Positions 32,870-42,024 of a stretch of 64,000 bases of DNA are shown piece by piece; the stretch's first letter is position 1; each line of letters starts with the position of its first letter. Origin of the DNA: Prado023 sp963798745 (GTDB lineage Bacteria; Actinomycetota; Actinomycetes; S36-B12; CAIYMF01). Both the position numbers and the translations under genes were made by a program. The notes below the pieces were generated by a model. That model was not told the DNA's origin. It was given only the letters and a program-made list of their open reading frames with translations, and did no database searches. The DNA lies in assembly GCA_963798745.1 (NCBI GenBank), contig CAWCUF010000006.1, positions 248,001 to 312,000 on the forward strand, in the 5' to 3' direction.

Positions 32870-33133
32870 TCAGGCCGTCGCGGCGCCAGGCCGGCGCCCA
32901 CCCGGTCCGGGCTGGCTCCTGCCCCGCTCCCCCGACGCCCCGACCCGGCGATCCTCGCCCTGGCCGCCACCGGGCACCATCCGCAGTGGAGGTACCAGCC
33001 CGCCCTCGGCCAGCACGGCCAGTGCCGTCTGCTCGGCCGAACCCAGGCCGCCCGGTGGGCCGAGCAGGAATGTGACGACGCAGTCCTCGCAGGCCAGGTC
33101 ACGCATCTGGCATCCGTCGCAGTCGATGATCAT
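32870..33133 (-). CDS. Small conserved Cys-rich actinobacterial protein
   Basis: 87 aa. The start MIIDCDGCQMRDLACEDCVV holds two CxxC-type pairs (Cys at 5, 8, 15, 18), then TFLLGPPGG and AVLAEGGLVPPLRMV. This pattern is familiar from a short conserved family located near cell-envelope genes in actinobacteria. A metal-binding role is inferred only from the cysteines. The Gly/Arg/Pro-rich tail is likely disordered. A GGGAGGG ribosome-binding site precedes ATG 33133. Confidence 0.7.
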   Translation of the reverse strand: MIIDCDGCQMRDLACEDCVVTFLLGPPGGLGSAEQTALAVLAEGGLVPPLRMVPGGGQGEDRRVGASGERGRSQPGPGGRRPGAATA

Positions 33134-33169
33134 GGTCCCTCCCTCACACCTCGTGTGCTGGCTTGGACG

Positions 33170-34600
33170 CTACGAGGGGGGTCCGACATCGGCTGTGGCC
33201 CCAGCGCCGGGCGGTGGCCGTACGTCCGGTGCGGGTGGCCCCGTGCGGCGCACCGGGAGGGCCAGGCTGACCACGACCAGGGCACCGGACAGCCAGAACT
33301 GGTTGTAGAAGGCCTGCTTGTTGACCAGGTTGGCCACCAGGAGCAGCAGCGCCAGCCACCGCAGCAGCTCGCCGAGCCCCGGCTGGCGACGCCGCACCGT
33401 CAGCGCGATCGCGACCAGGGTGCCCACCACCGCCAGCCCCGTGATCCAGAACGGCAGTTCCGCCCCGAACACGTTGAGCGCCAGCAGGTACCACGTGTTG
33501 GCGAAGAGGATCGCGTGGAACGACACCAGCAGGGTGATCGTGTCGTGGACGAAGTCCGCGGGACTTGCCAGGAACCAGGGCGCGATCAGGACACCGGTCA
33601 GGGCGCCGGTGACCACCGCGCGGGGCACCCCGAACGGGCGCCACAGCATCAGCACGGGCAGCATGAGGGCCAGGTGCTGCTTGCTCGCGCACGCCAGGGC
33701 GAGTGGGATGATCGCCCACCACGCATGACCCCGGTGCACCAACACCGCCCACCAGACCAGCCCGGCCAGCAGCAGCGGCTCGCTCCAGGCCTGGTCGACC
33801 TGGGTGAGGGTACCGGGCGCGAACAGGAGCAGGGCGACCACAGCGGCCCCCAGCCATGCACCTGACGGGGCTGGCGCCGGCTCCCGAGATCCGCCCGGTT
33901 CGGCGCTCGGGAGCGTCTTGCCCCGGACATCGGCACCGGCGTCGGTGCGGCCCGCACGCCCAGCCGTGGCCGAGTTCGCCAGCAGCCACGCCCCCAGCGC
34001 AGCGACGAGCGTCCAGCCGAGCAGGGCCCAGCGGACGTCCCCGGCCAACCAGCGACCCGGTGCGAGCAGCACTGCGGTCCAGGGCAGGTAGGTGAAGGCA
34101 TCCGGAACCCCGGGCGAGCCGCTCCAGGTCAGGGCGTAGAAGTTGATGCCGTCGGCCAGGGCGTCGCTGGCCTGCTGGAGCATCACCCACACGTCGATCC
34201 TGGGCGCCGGGTCCCGGACGATCGCCACAGCACCCATCGCCAGGTAGGCAATGACCGACACGACCAGGGCGGTCCGGGCAGGCCGCGTCCGCCCCGTCCA
34301 CAGCAGCACGGCGGCGGCGACCGGACCCAGGATGAGCAGGGTGCGGGCAACTGTCGCACCGCTCGGATCCAGGTAGGAGAACAGCGGCACGAGCAGGGTG
34401 GCCACCGCGCTGCCGACGAGCATGAGGGCCACGGACGGTGGCGTGAGCTCGACGCGCAGGCGGCGCACCTGCCAGAGGGTCAACCCGATCGCGCAGGCCG
34501 TCAGGATCACGACGATCGGCACCTTGAAGCGCACGACGCTCCACTGCAGGGCGGTGAAGTAGGCCAGCCACCCGACGCCCAGCACCAGGGCCGGCCTCAT
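33170..34600 (-). CDS. Polytopic membrane glycosyltransferase (GT-C/GT87-like)
   Basis: 476 aa with about 12 membrane helices. A loop after the fourth helix has RIDVWVMLQQASDALADGINFY, quoted as RIDVWVMLQQASDAL, followed by FTYLPWTAVLLAPGRWL; this resembles the acidic loop plus P-W/P-P segment of GT87-like enzymes. LTQVDQAWSEPLLLAG and CASKQHLALMLPVLM are further conserved-looking parts. An insertion around residues 215-255 is Gly/Ala/Pro-rich and unlike the family. ATG 34600 is chosen; GTG 34618 is possible. Likely polyprenyl-phosphate-sugar dependent; acceptor unknown. Third predicted GT-C enzyme in this window. Confidence 0.65.
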   Translation of the reverse strand: MRPALVLGVGWLAYFTALQWSVVRFKVPIVVILTACAIGLTLWQVRRLRVELTPPSVALMLVGSAVATLLVPLFSYLDPSGATVARTLLILGPVAAAVLLWTGRTRPARTALVVSVIAYLAMGAVAIVRDPAPRIDVWVMLQQASDALADGINFYALTWSGSPGVPDAFTYLPWTAVLLAPGRWLAGDVRWALLGWTLVAALGAWLLANSATAGRAGRTDAGADVRGKTLPSAEPGGSREPAPAPSGAWLGAAVVALLLFAPGTLTQVDQAWSEPLLLAGLVWWAVLVHRGHAWWAIIPLALACASKQHLALMLPVLMLWRPFGVPRAVVTGALTGVLIAPWFLASPADFVHDTITLLVSFHAILFANTWYLLALNVFGAELPFWITGLAVVGTLVAIALTVRRRQPGLGELLRWLALLLLVANLVNKQAFYNQFWLSGALVVVSLALPVRRTGPPAPDVRPPPGAGATADVGPPS

Positions 34601-34629
34601 CCGGTCAGCGGCGCGCACCGGGCCTGGGT

Positions 34630-34866
34630 TCAACTGGGTGGGCGGGCGACGACCTCGATCGCCGCACCCGAGCCGCACCAGCGGCAGCTCACCGACTCCA
34701 AGGTGTCGTCGAGCACCTCGACGGACTCCACCGTCGGCGCCCCGGCCAGGTCGACGTGCCAGAACTCCCTGGTACGCGCGCGGTGGACGACGTCGAAGCG
34801 GGTCAGGTTGCCACATTGGGCGCAGCGCCAGCGGCTGGCGTCGTCGGGCACGCGAAGGTCGGTCAT
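34630..34866 (-). CDS. Small zinc-ribbon-like protein
   Basis: 78 aa. Two CxxC pairs, WRCAQCGNLTRFDVV and VSCRWCGSGAAIEVV, flank a central REFWHVDLAG segment, giving a four-Cys zinc ribbon. The family is widely seen in actinobacteria without a known role. It lies 29 nt upstream of the GT-C gene in the same direction, and divergent from the exonuclease-GIY-YIG gene. Confidence 0.7.
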   Translation of the reverse strand: MTDLRVPDDASRWRCAQCGNLTRFDVVHRARTREFWHVDLAGAPTVESVEVLDDTLESVSCRWCGSGAAIEVVARPPS

Positions 34867-35009
34867 CGAGGCGACTCCTGGATCGATCCTGTGGGCCGGA
34901 CGCCGCCCTGATCTGGCGGGGCCGATCGGGTGGGGCTGGGCCGGTGGACTCCTGGGCGAAAGCCTACCCGGCCCGGCGTGGGACTCGTGGCGATGTCGCA
35001 CCCCGCGCC

Positions 35010-35015
35010 TACGGT
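35010..35015 (+). promoter_or_regulatory. -10 element, leaderless promoter of the DEDD-GIY-YIG gene
   Basis: TACGGT lies 7 nt before ATG 35023, with no ribosome-binding site. Confidence 0.5.
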
Positions 35016-35022
35016 GAGGGCC

Positions 35023-36744
35023 ATGAGCACGGCGACCCAGATGACCTTCGACGACATGGGCCCCGCCCTGCACGAGGTCACGTTCGTGGTCGTCGACCTC
35101 GAGACCGACGGCGGTAGCCCACAGGGCGCGGGCATCACCGAGATCGGCGCGGTCAAGGTGCGCGGTGGACAGGTCGTCGGCGAGTTCCAGACCCTGGTCA
35201 GCATCGGCCGGCCGCTGCCACCGTTCATCCGTGCGCTGACCGGGATCACCGACGAGATGCTGCTCGGGGCTCCCCCGCTGTCCGCGGCACTGCCGGCATT
35301 CCTGGAGTTCGCACACGGGGCGGTGCTCGTTGCCCACAACGCCCCCTACGACGTGGGGTTCCTCAAGGGGGCCTGCGCCCAGCTGGATATGCCATGGCCG
35401 GACCCGCAGGTCCTGGACACCGCCCGGCTGGCCCGGCACGTCCTGACCCGCGACGAGGTGCCCAACTGCAAGCTGGGCACGCTGGCCCGGCACTTCCGGG
35501 CCCACGTCACCCCGAACCACCGGGCGCTGGCCGACGCCCGGGCCACGGTCGACGTCCTGCATGGGCTCATGGAGCGGGTCGGCAACCTGGGGGTGCAGAG
35601 CCTGACCGAGTTGCAGGGCTACAGCAGCCGGGTTCCAGACACTCGACGGCGCAAACGAGGCTTGGCCGACGGGCTGCCCGACGGGCCCGGGGTGTACATC
35701 TTCGAGGATGCCCAGGGCGTGGCGCTCTACGTTGGCACCTCCCGATCCATCCGCCGTCGAGTCCGCAGCTACTTCACCGCGGCGGAGCAGCGCCGGCGGA
35801 TGACCGAGATGGTCGGCTTGGCCAGCAGGGTGGTCGCGGTGCCGTGCGCCACAGCCTTGGAGGCCCAGGTGCGCGAACTGCGCACCATCGCAGCCCGGGC
35901 CCCCAGGTACAATCGACGTTCGACCCGGCCGCAGAACGCGGTCTGGCTGAAGCTCACCGTCGAGCGGTTCCCGCGGATCAGCGTGGTGAGCACCCTGCGC
36001 GCCGACGTGCCGGCCGGCGCCCGCTACATCGGCCCCTTCACCAGCCGTCGATCGGCCGAATCCGCCGCCGAGGCGATCGCCGAAGCCCTGCCACTGCGCA
36101 CCTGCACCCAGGCACTGAGCAGCCGACCCAAGGCCTCAGCGTGCGTCCTGGCCGACCTCGGCCGTTGCCCGGCACCCTGTACCGGGCAGATCTCCATGCA
36201 GGACTACGCCACGATCGTCGCGCGGGCGCGGAAGGCGCTGGCCGAGGATCCCGGGGAGATCATCGCTGCGCTCAGCGAGCGCATGAACGTCCTGGCGGGC
36301 CAGGAGCGCTACGAGGAGGCTGGGGCGTGGCGCGACCGGTTGTCGGCCCTGCTGCGCGGAGTCGACCTCGCGAGCACCTCGGACCTGCTCGGCCGGACCC
36401 GGCAGGTGGTCGCCGCCCGACCCACTGACGACCTCGGCTGGGAGGTCCACGTGATCCGGCACGGCCGATTGGCAGGCGCCGGCCAGATCCCCCCGGGCCA
36501 GGATCCCGCCGGTCCGCTCGCCGCGATCCTGGCCGGTGCGCAGGCCGTGGCCGAACCCGAACGGCCGGCCGGCGCCGCGCTGCCCGAGGAGACCCAGATC
36601 CTGGCGCGGTGGCTGTTCAGCGAAGGGGTCCGCCTGGTGGACCTCGACGGGCCGCCGCTGGCGTGGCCGATCCGCGCCGCTGCCTCCCATCGGCACGCGT
36701 TCGAGGTGGACCTGCGCGAGCGGCATCTCGACCTGGTCAGGTGA
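35023..36744 (+). CDS. DEDD exonuclease (DnaQ-like) fused to UvrC-type GIY-YIG endonuclease
   Basis: 573 aa with two nuclease modules. Residues about 18-185 are a DnaQ-like 3'-5' exonuclease: VVVDLETDGG (Exo I), LVAHNAPYDVGFL (Exo II) and HRALADARATVDV (Exo III). Residues about 220-300 are a GIY-YIG domain: GPGVYIFEDAQG, then ALYVGTSRSIRRRVRSYF. A UvrC-like middle with CVLADLGRCPAPCTGQIS and a UvrB-binding-like segment (LAGQERYEEAGAWRDRL) follows, but the UvrC RNase H and HhH domains are absent. This is the architecture of Cho-like proteins such as Rv2191, presumed to act in excision repair. Confidence 0.9.
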   Translation: MSTATQMTFDDMGPALHEVTFVVVDLETDGGSPQGAGITEIGAVKVRGGQVVGEFQTLVSIGRPLPPFIRALTGITDEMLLGAPPLSAALPAFLEFAHGAVLVAHNAPYDVGFLKGACAQLDMPWPDPQVLDTARLARHVLTRDEVPNCKLGTLARHFRAHVTPNHRALADARATVDVLHGLMERVGNLGVQSLTELQGYSSRVPDTRRRKRGLADGLPDGPGVYIFEDAQGVALYVGTSRSIRRRVRSYFTAAEQRRRMTEMVGLASRVVAVPCATALEAQVRELRTIAARAPRYNRRSTRPQNAVWLKLTVERFPRISVVSTLRADVPAGARYIGPFTSRRSAESAAEAIAEALPLRTCTQALSSRPKASACVLADLGRCPAPCTGQISMQDYATIVARARKALAEDPGEIIAALSERMNVLAGQERYEEAGAWRDRLSALLRGVDLASTSDLLGRTRQVVAARPTDDLGWEVHVIRHGRLAGAGQIPPGQDPAGPLAAILAGAQAVAEPERPAGAALPEETQILARWLFSEGVRLVDLDGPPLAWPIRAAASHRHAFEVDLRERHLDLVR

Positions 36745-36853
36745 ACCCACCAGGTCGGCGCCCGCCAGGGCGATCCGCCCGGTCAGGCGGTCGCAGCAGT
36801 GGCTTCCACGGGAGTGCGAAGTTCGAGTGGTGCGCATGGACCGATGTGCACGT

Positions 36854-37249
36854 TCAGAGCGGTCGGATCGAGCTGGGGTCGTCGGGCACGTCCACGGCGT
36901 ACTCCGCCAGGACTTCCAGTGGCACGATCTGCAGCACTGCCTCGTTGGTGGCGCCGAGCACGACCGGTGCGGCCACCCCGTCCTGATGGGCCCGAACCCA
37001 GTTGAGCGCCGTCACGCACCAACGATCACCCGGCACCAGCCCTGGGAACCCGTACTGGGGGTTGGGCGTGGAGAGGTCATTGCCGATGCTGCGCTGGTGG
37101 GCCAGGAACTCGGCCGTCACGACCGCACAGATCGTGTGGCTGCCCCGGTCCTGCGGGCCGCTCGTGCACGCGCCGTCCCGGTAGAACCCGGTGACGGGGT
37201 CGGTGCCACAGGGCTCCAACGGCTCGCGGAATACGTTGCGCTGCGTCAT
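36854..37249 (-). CDS. DUF2237 family protein
   Basis: 131 aa. The family pattern is clear: EPLEPCGTDPVTGFYRDGAC, then GSHTICAVVTAEFL, DLSTPNPQYGFPGL, PGDRWCVTALNW and IVPLEVLAEYAVD. Four conserved-looking Cys are present. These proteins are widespread and uncharacterised. ATG 37249 is used; ATG 37258 is an alternative. It stands alone between the exonuclease-GIY-YIG gene (110-nt spacer) and the qcrB terminator. Confidence 0.82.
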   Translation of the reverse strand: MTQRNVFREPLEPCGTDPVTGFYRDGACTSGPQDRGSHTICAVVTAEFLAHQRSIGNDLSTPNPQYGFPGLVPGDRWCVTALNWVRAHQDGVAAPVVLGATNEAVLQIVPLEVLAEYAVDVPDDPSSIRPL

Positions 37250-37296
37250 GGTGCCCATTGTCGACCCGGTGGACTCCATGTGCGCGCAGCACATGA

Positions 37297-37324
37297 ACGG
37301 CCGACCCCCAGGGGAGCCGGCCGT
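37297..37324 (-). terminator. Hairpin downstream of qcrB
   Basis: ACGGCCG and its complement enclose an inner CCCC/GGGG pairing, 16 nt beyond the qcrB stop. The stem is followed on the minus strand by TTCATG rather than a U-run. Likely terminator of the ctaE-qcrCAB operon. Confidence 0.45.
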
Positions 37325-37339
37325 CCAGAGCGTTCGGGA

Positions 37340-39007
37340 CTAGTGCGGTGCCTGGCCAGAGATCTCGGCAGCTGCCTGGGAGCCGGTCTCGACCGCGTCG
37401 TGCAGTTCGTGCTCGATGTGCGCGTTCGCCTCGGCGAGTTCCTCGTCGGTGGGCAGTGGGATGTTGTCCCGGTAGAAGAAGCTCGACACCTTGGCCCGAG
37501 CCCGCTGTCGGCGCGACGCCGGATTCGCCACACCGTTCTCGTCGACAGCCTCGGGCAGCGCCAGCGGCTCACGGTCGGTCTTGGACATGATCCTGGCCCG
37601 GGTCTCGTCGTCCACCGGCTCGTGGATCTCGAGGAACTCCCCGCTGGGCAGCCGCAGCACCCGACCGGTTTCCCGACCGTGCAGCAGCATGTCGCGATCG
37701 CGACGTTGCAGGGACAGCGCCCAGCGTTTGGTGACGATGAACACCACCACCGGGGCCACGAAGAGCAGCACCTGCAGCACCCTGATCATCGTGTTGAAAC
37801 TCAGGTTGAAGTTGTAGGCGATGATGTCGTTGCCGCCGCCGATCATCAGCACGATGTACCAGGCGACCACTGCTGCGCCCAGTGCGGTGCGGGTGGGGGC
37901 GTTGCGGGGGCGATCCAGCAGGTGGTGCTCAGAGTTGTCCCGGGTGGCGTAGCGCTCGATCCATGGATAGGCCCCGACCAGGAGCAGCAGCAAGGGCGGG
38001 ACGATCAATGCGGGGATGATCAGGCTCAGGGTGAGCGTCACCCCGAAGGCACTGATCTCCCAGGCGGGCATGAGCCGCAGCGCGCCGTCGAGGAAGCCGA
38101 CGTACCAGTCGGGCTGGGATCCGGCCGTGACCTGATCGGGCATGTACGGGCCATAGGCCCAGACCGGGTTGATCTGGAACAGCCCGGCCAGCGCCGTGAT
38201 CGTGCCGAACACGACGAAGAAGAAACCACCGGCCTTGGCCATGTAGACCGGCATCAGGGGGTAACCGACCACGTTCTCGTTGGTCCGTCCAGGGCCGGGG
38301 AACTGGGTGTGCTTCTGGTACCAGACCATCATCAGGTGCGCGGTGACCAGGGCCAGGATGAGGCCAGGGATCAACAGGATGTGCAGGCCGTAGAGCCGCG
38401 GGATGAAGTCGGTGCCGGGGAACTCGCCGTTGAACAGCAGGAAGGAGAACCAGGTTCCGATCACCGGGCTGGCCTGGATGATGCCCTGGGTGATGCGCAC
38501 GCCGGTGCCCGAGAGCAGGTCGTCAGGCAGCGAGTAGCCGGAGAAGCCGGCGGCCACAGCCAGGAGGAACAGCACGAGACCGATGACCCAGTTGAGCTCA
38601 CGCGGCTTGCGGAACGCGCCGGTGAAGAACACCCGGAGCAGGTGGATCGCGATCGCGGCCACGAAGAACAGCGCGGCCATGTGGTGGATCTGGCGGATCA
38701 GCAGGCCACCGCGCACGTCGAAGGAGATGTCGAGCGTCGAGGCCATCGACTCGCTCATCTTCACGCCCTTGAGGGGGGCGTAGGACCCGTCGTAGACGAT
38801 CTCGATCATCGAGGGCTTGAACCACAGGGTCAGGTAGACGCCCGTGAGCAGGATGATGATGAACGAGTACAGCGCGATCTCGCCGAGCATGAACGACCAG
38901 TGGTCGGGGAACACCTTGTTCAGGCTGCGCCGCAGGAAGCTGGAGTTGCCCAGCCGGTCATCGGTCCAACTCGCTGCCTTGCCCCCGGTTTCGACTACGA
39001 CGCTCAT
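37340..39007 (-). CDS. qcrB: Cytochrome bcc complex, cytochrome b subunit
   Basis: 555 aa. Eight or more membrane helices carry the two b hemes: RQIHHMAALFFVAAIAIHLL (HH and H ligands) and GLHILLIPGLILALVTAHLM. The Qo-site motif is PDWY (TAGSQPDWYVGF), the actinobacterial form of PEWY. The long cytosolic C-terminus (about residues 425-555) is typical of actinobacterial QcrB. It oxidises menaquinol and passes electrons to QcrA and QcrC. Its ATG overlaps the qcrA stop (ATGA). Terminal gene of ctaE-qcrC-qcrA-qcrB. Confidence 0.96.
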   Translation of the reverse strand: MSVVVETGGKAASWTDDRLGNSSFLRRSLNKVFPDHWSFMLGEIALYSFIIILLTGVYLTLWFKPSMIEIVYDGSYAPLKGVKMSESMASTLDISFDVRGGLLIRQIHHMAALFFVAAIAIHLLRVFFTGAFRKPRELNWVIGLVLFLLAVAAGFSGYSLPDDLLSGTGVRITQGIIQASPVIGTWFSFLLFNGEFPGTDFIPRLYGLHILLIPGLILALVTAHLMMVWYQKHTQFPGPGRTNENVVGYPLMPVYMAKAGGFFFVVFGTITALAGLFQINPVWAYGPYMPDQVTAGSQPDWYVGFLDGALRLMPAWEISAFGVTLTLSLIIPALIVPPLLLLLVGAYPWIERYATRDNSEHHLLDRPRNAPTRTALGAAVVAWYIVLMIGGGNDIIAYNFNLSFNTMIRVLQVLLFVAPVVVFIVTKRWALSLQRRDRDMLLHGRETGRVLRLPSGEFLEIHEPVDDETRARIMSKTDREPLALPEAVDENGVANPASRRQRARAKVSSFFYRDNIPLPTDEELAEANAHIEHELHDAVETGSQAAAEISGQAPH

Positions 39008-40023
39008 CCGCGCTCCCAGAAACTCGGTCCCACGGGCTCCTGGAAGTCGCTGGCGGCGACCAAGTAGCCCTCGTCATCCACGGTGATCGGCAACTGCGGC
39101 ATCGCTCGTGCAGCAGGTCCGAAGACCACAGCACCCGAATCGGCCAGGTCGAAGGTCGACTGGTGACACGGACACAACAGATGGTGCGTCCGCTGCTCGT
39201 AAAGCGCAATCGGACAGCCCACGTGCGTGCAGATCTTCGAGTACGCCAGGATCCCCTCCACGTCCCAGCCCTCACCCTGCTGGGACACGATCTCGTCGGG
39301 GGCCATCCGGACCAGGATGATGGCGGCCTTGGCGCGGGCGTTGAGGGTGCCGGCCTCCTCCTCCACCTCACCGAGGTTGGCAGGCACAGCGGCCACGAGA
39401 CCGCCGACCGGGACGTCCTCGGGCCTGACCGGGTTCAACGACACGTCGGTCAGGATGCGCACGTTCCTGTCCCAGATGGTCGAGGACAACTGCTCAGCCG
39501 GGCTCGGCGCTCCCGGGGGCGCGGTGTACATGTCGCGCAGGAGGATGACCAGTGGCAGCGGGAGCACCACCATCGCGCCGATCAGCGTCCGGCGGATGAT
39601 CGGCCGGGAGGCGAAGCCGGAGTCAGCGGTTCCCCGCTCGAAGGCTTCCACCGCCGCCGCCCGTTCCTCGGCCGAGGAGCGCATCTCGTGGCGCTGGGCC
39701 ACGACCTCGTTGCCCGGCATCAGCTTGCGCGCCCAGTGGATGGCGCCGATCCCGATCAGCAGGATGCCCAGGCCCATGCTCAGGCCCAGCGCGACGTTCA
39801 GGGCGCCGATCGACCCGAGCAGTGGGATGTTCACGCCGGCGTCGACCGGGATCACGATGTAGGCCACGACCGCCGCGATCAGCAGGACGGTGGCCAGGAT
39901 GAACATCGTGGCCACCTGGCGCTCGGCGCGCTTGGCGGCCTTCGGGTCGACGTCGGTGCGGCGGGGGTGGTGTGCGGCCGTGGCCGCGACGAAGTCCGGC
40001 TCAGTCTGCGTGGGGTCGCTCAT
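39004..40023 (-). CDS. qcrA: Cytochrome bcc complex, Rieske iron-sulfur subunit
   Basis: 339 aa. Three N-terminal membrane helices, as in actinobacterial Rieske proteins, are followed by a C-terminal Rieske domain with CTHVGCPIALYEQ and LLCPCHQSTFDL (2 Cys and 2 His binding the [2Fe-2S] cluster). It moves electrons from quinol at QcrB to the diheme QcrC. ATG 40023 overlaps the qcrC stop by 4 nt. Confidence 0.95.
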   Translation of the reverse strand: MSDPTQTEPDFVAATAAHHPRRTDVDPKAAKRAERQVATMFILATVLLIAAVVAYIVIPVDAGVNIPLLGSIGALNVALGLSMGLGILLIGIGAIHWARKLMPGNEVVAQRHEMRSSAEERAAAVEAFERGTADSGFASRPIIRRTLIGAMVVLPLPLVILLRDMYTAPPGAPSPAEQLSSTIWDRNVRILTDVSLNPVRPEDVPVGGLVAAVPANLGEVEEEAGTLNARAKAAIILVRMAPDEIVSQQGEGWDVEGILAYSKICTHVGCPIALYEQRTHHLLCPCHQSTFDLADSGAVVFGPAARAMPQLPITVDDEGYLVAASDFQEPVGPSFWERG

Positions 40024-40808
40024 CGGACCTTGGCTCCGATCCAGACAGCGGCGCCGGCCATCAGGGCCAGCCCGAGGGTGAACAACATCGCACCCTCGGT
40101 GACGGGACCGAAGGCACCCAGGCCCCAACCGCCCGGCTGGGTCTGGTCCTGCAGGTGCGCGACGTACTTGAGGATGTCCTGCTTCTCAGGCACGCTCAGC
40201 GTCCCGTCGCCGAAGACCGGCATGTTCTGCGGACCGGTCAGCATGGCCTCGTAGATCTCCTGCTGGCTGGCGTCCATCAGGGTCGGCGCCCACTTGCCCT
40301 CGGTCAGGGCCCCACCCCGGCCGGCGAAGTTGTGGCACTGCGCGCAGTTGGTGCGGAACAGCTCCCCGCCCACGGCGAGGTCCGCGTTGGTCGTGTCCAA
40401 CTCCTGCGCGGTGGGGATCGCTGGGCCCGGGCCCAGCGTGGCGATGTAGGCCGCCAGCGCCGCGATCTCAACTTCGTCGTAGCTGGGTTCCTTGCGCTCG
40501 GCCTGGACACTCGGGGCAGCCAGCGGCATCCGCCCGGTGGCGACCTGGAAGTGCACGGAAGCAGCCCCCACCCCGATCAGGTTGGGAGCCACAGAGGTGC
40601 CCCCGGCATTCAGGCCATGGCAGGAGGAGCAACCTTCCAGGTACAGGGCGCGACCCTCCTCGACCTGGGTCTCGCTGTGCGGGGCGCCGGCAGCTCGGGC
40701 CGTACTGCTGCTGGTGGCCAGCGCGTACACGGTGCCGATGACCGCCAATGCCGCGAGCAGCAGCATCATCAACGCTGCCGGGTGCCTACGGGCTGCTGGA
40801 CTGTTCAC
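40020..40808 (-). CDS. qcrC: Cytochrome bcc complex, diheme cytochrome c subunit
   Basis: 262 aa. An N-terminal membrane segment (ALMMLLLAALAVIGTVYAL) leads to two cytochrome c domains, each with a CxxCH heme site: GCSSCHGLNAGG and NCAQCHNFAGRGG. Met ligands are likely in RMPLAAP and NMPVFGD. A C-terminal membrane helix follows. Because this cytochrome is diheme and membrane-bound, it can pass electrons directly to CtaC in the bcc-aa3 supercomplex without soluble cytochrome c. GTG 40808 follows AGAGGTAGG. Confidence 0.95.
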   Translation of the reverse strand: MNSPAARRHPAALMMLLLAALAVIGTVYALATSSSTARAAGAPHSETQVEEGRALYLEGCSSCHGLNAGGTSVAPNLIGVGAASVHFQVATGRMPLAAPSVQAERKEPSYDEVEIAALAAYIATLGPGPAIPTAQELDTTNADLAVGGELFRTNCAQCHNFAGRGGALTEGKWAPTLMDASQQEIYEAMLTGPQNMPVFGDGTLSVPEKQDILKYVAHLQDQTQPGGWGLGAFGPVTEGAMLFTLGLALMAGAAVWIGAKVR

Positions 40809-40858
40809 TGGCCTACCTCTGCAAGGGATCGAAATGCCGGGGCGGGAGCTTCGCGGGG

Positions 40859-41467
40859 CTACTTCAGGACGTAGATCGTGAAGAACAGTGCGATCCACAC
40901 CACGTCGACGAAGTGCCAGTAGTAGCTGGTCACGATCGCGGCCGTGGCCTGTTCATGGCCGTAACGCCGGGAGGAGTACGAGCGGGCCAGCACGAAGAGG
41001 AAGGCGACCAGCCCAGCGACCACGTGCAGGCCGTGGAAGCCGGTGGTCAGGAAGAACGCCGAGCCGTAGGCCGTGGAGGACAACGACAGGCCCTCGACCT
41101 GGATCAGGTGCGCGTACTCGTACACCTGGCCGCCGATGAAGGCCGCGCCCATGATGAACGTGATGATGTACCAGCGCTGCATGCCACGCAGGTTGCCGCG
41201 CTCGGCAGCCAGCACCCCGAGCTGGCAGGTCACGCTGGAGGACACCAGGATCAACGTGTTCGCCGTGGCGAACGGGACGTTGAGGAACTGGGTCTGCTCA
41301 GCCCACACCTCGGGGTTGGTCGCCCGGAGGGTGAAGTACATCGCGAACAGCCCGGCGAAGAACATCAACTCGCTGGACAGCCAGATGATGGTGCCCACCG
41401 CCACCTTGTTCGGGTGGATCGGATGGGCGCCCGGGTGCGGGGGATTCACAACCGTTGTCGAAGCCAC
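40859..41467 (-). CDS. ctaE: Cytochrome c oxidase subunit III
   Basis: 202 aa with five membrane helices (the short actinobacterial form of CoxC). It has IIWLSSELMFFAGLFAMYF, then GFHGLHVVAGLVAFLFVLA and YYWHFVDVVWIALFFTIYVL, the standard subunit III signatures. GTG 41467 is the start; CAGACT 6 nt upstream is a weak leaderless-type -10. First gene of ctaE-qcrCAB; divergent from the pseudo-receiver gene. Confidence 0.95.
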   Translation of the reverse strand: MASTTVVNPPHPGAHPIHPNKVAVGTIIWLSSELMFFAGLFAMYFTLRATNPEVWAEQTQFLNVPFATANTLILVSSSVTCQLGVLAAERGNLRGMQRWYIITFIMGAAFIGGQVYEYAHLIQVEGLSLSSTAYGSAFFLTTGFHGLHVVAGLVAFLFVLARSYSSRRYGHEQATAAIVTSYYWHFVDVVWIALFFTIYVLK

Positions 41468-41601
41468 GCGCGCAGTCTGTCAGATGCGCTGCGAAGTTCC
41501 CACCGGAACCCCCGCAGTTCGCCGTGGCGTGTCAAGACCTGCCCAGATCGCCGGACGCGCAGACCAAGTAGCATCCTGCACAGCGACCCAGAGGAGACTC
41601 A

Positions 41602-42024
41602 ATGGCCACGTCCCAGGCCCCCCGCACCCTGCGCATCATGGTCTACAGCGACGACCGCACGGTCCGCCGGGCCGTTGCCACCGCACTGGGCACCCGCCCC
41701 GATGCGACCCTGCCCGAGTTGGAGCTCGTGGAGGTGGCCACCGGCCCGGTCGCGATCCGCACGGCCGACGCCGGCGGACTCGACCTGATGATCCTCGACG
41801 GCGAGGCGGTCCCTTACGGCGGCCTGGGCCTGGCCCGGCAGTTCAAGGACGAGATCCACCGCTGCCCACCGATCCTGGTGCTCACGGGCCGGCCCCAGGA
41901 CGCCTGGTTGGCGACCTGGTCGCGCGCAGAGGCAGCGGTGGGCCACCCGATCGACCCCGGCCACCTGGCCGACACCGTCTCCGGCCTGCTGCGCCGGGGG
42001 CTCCCGGCGGTCGTCACGACGTGA
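41602..42024 (+). CDS. Receiver-like (pseudo-response regulator) protein
   Basis: 140-aa stand-alone CheY-like domain. RIMVYSDDRTVRRAV holds an acidic pair and LDLMILDGEAVPYGG holds a candidate phospho-Asp. PILVLTGRPQDAWLATW resembles the Thr switch strand, but the conserved Lys is replaced (AVGHPIDP). There is no output domain. The stop overlaps the trpD GTG (GTGA). The position beside ctaE/trpD suggests a conserved actinobacterial housekeeping linkage, with unknown role. RBS GAGGAG precedes ATG 41602, with TAGCAT as a possible -10. Confidence 0.7.
   Translation: MATSQAPRTLRIMVYSDDRTVRRAVATALGTRPDATLPELELVEVATGPVAIRTADAGGLDLMILDGEAVPYGGLGLARQFKDEIHRCPPILVLTGRPQDAWLATWSRAEAAVGHPIDPGHLADTVSGLLRRGLPAVVTT

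Noticed and set aside
36536..39067. Plus-strand open frame of about 840 codons across the GIY-YIG gene end, DUF2237 and qcrB.
   Set aside because: Composition is that of an antisense shadow, and it overlaps three well-supported genes.
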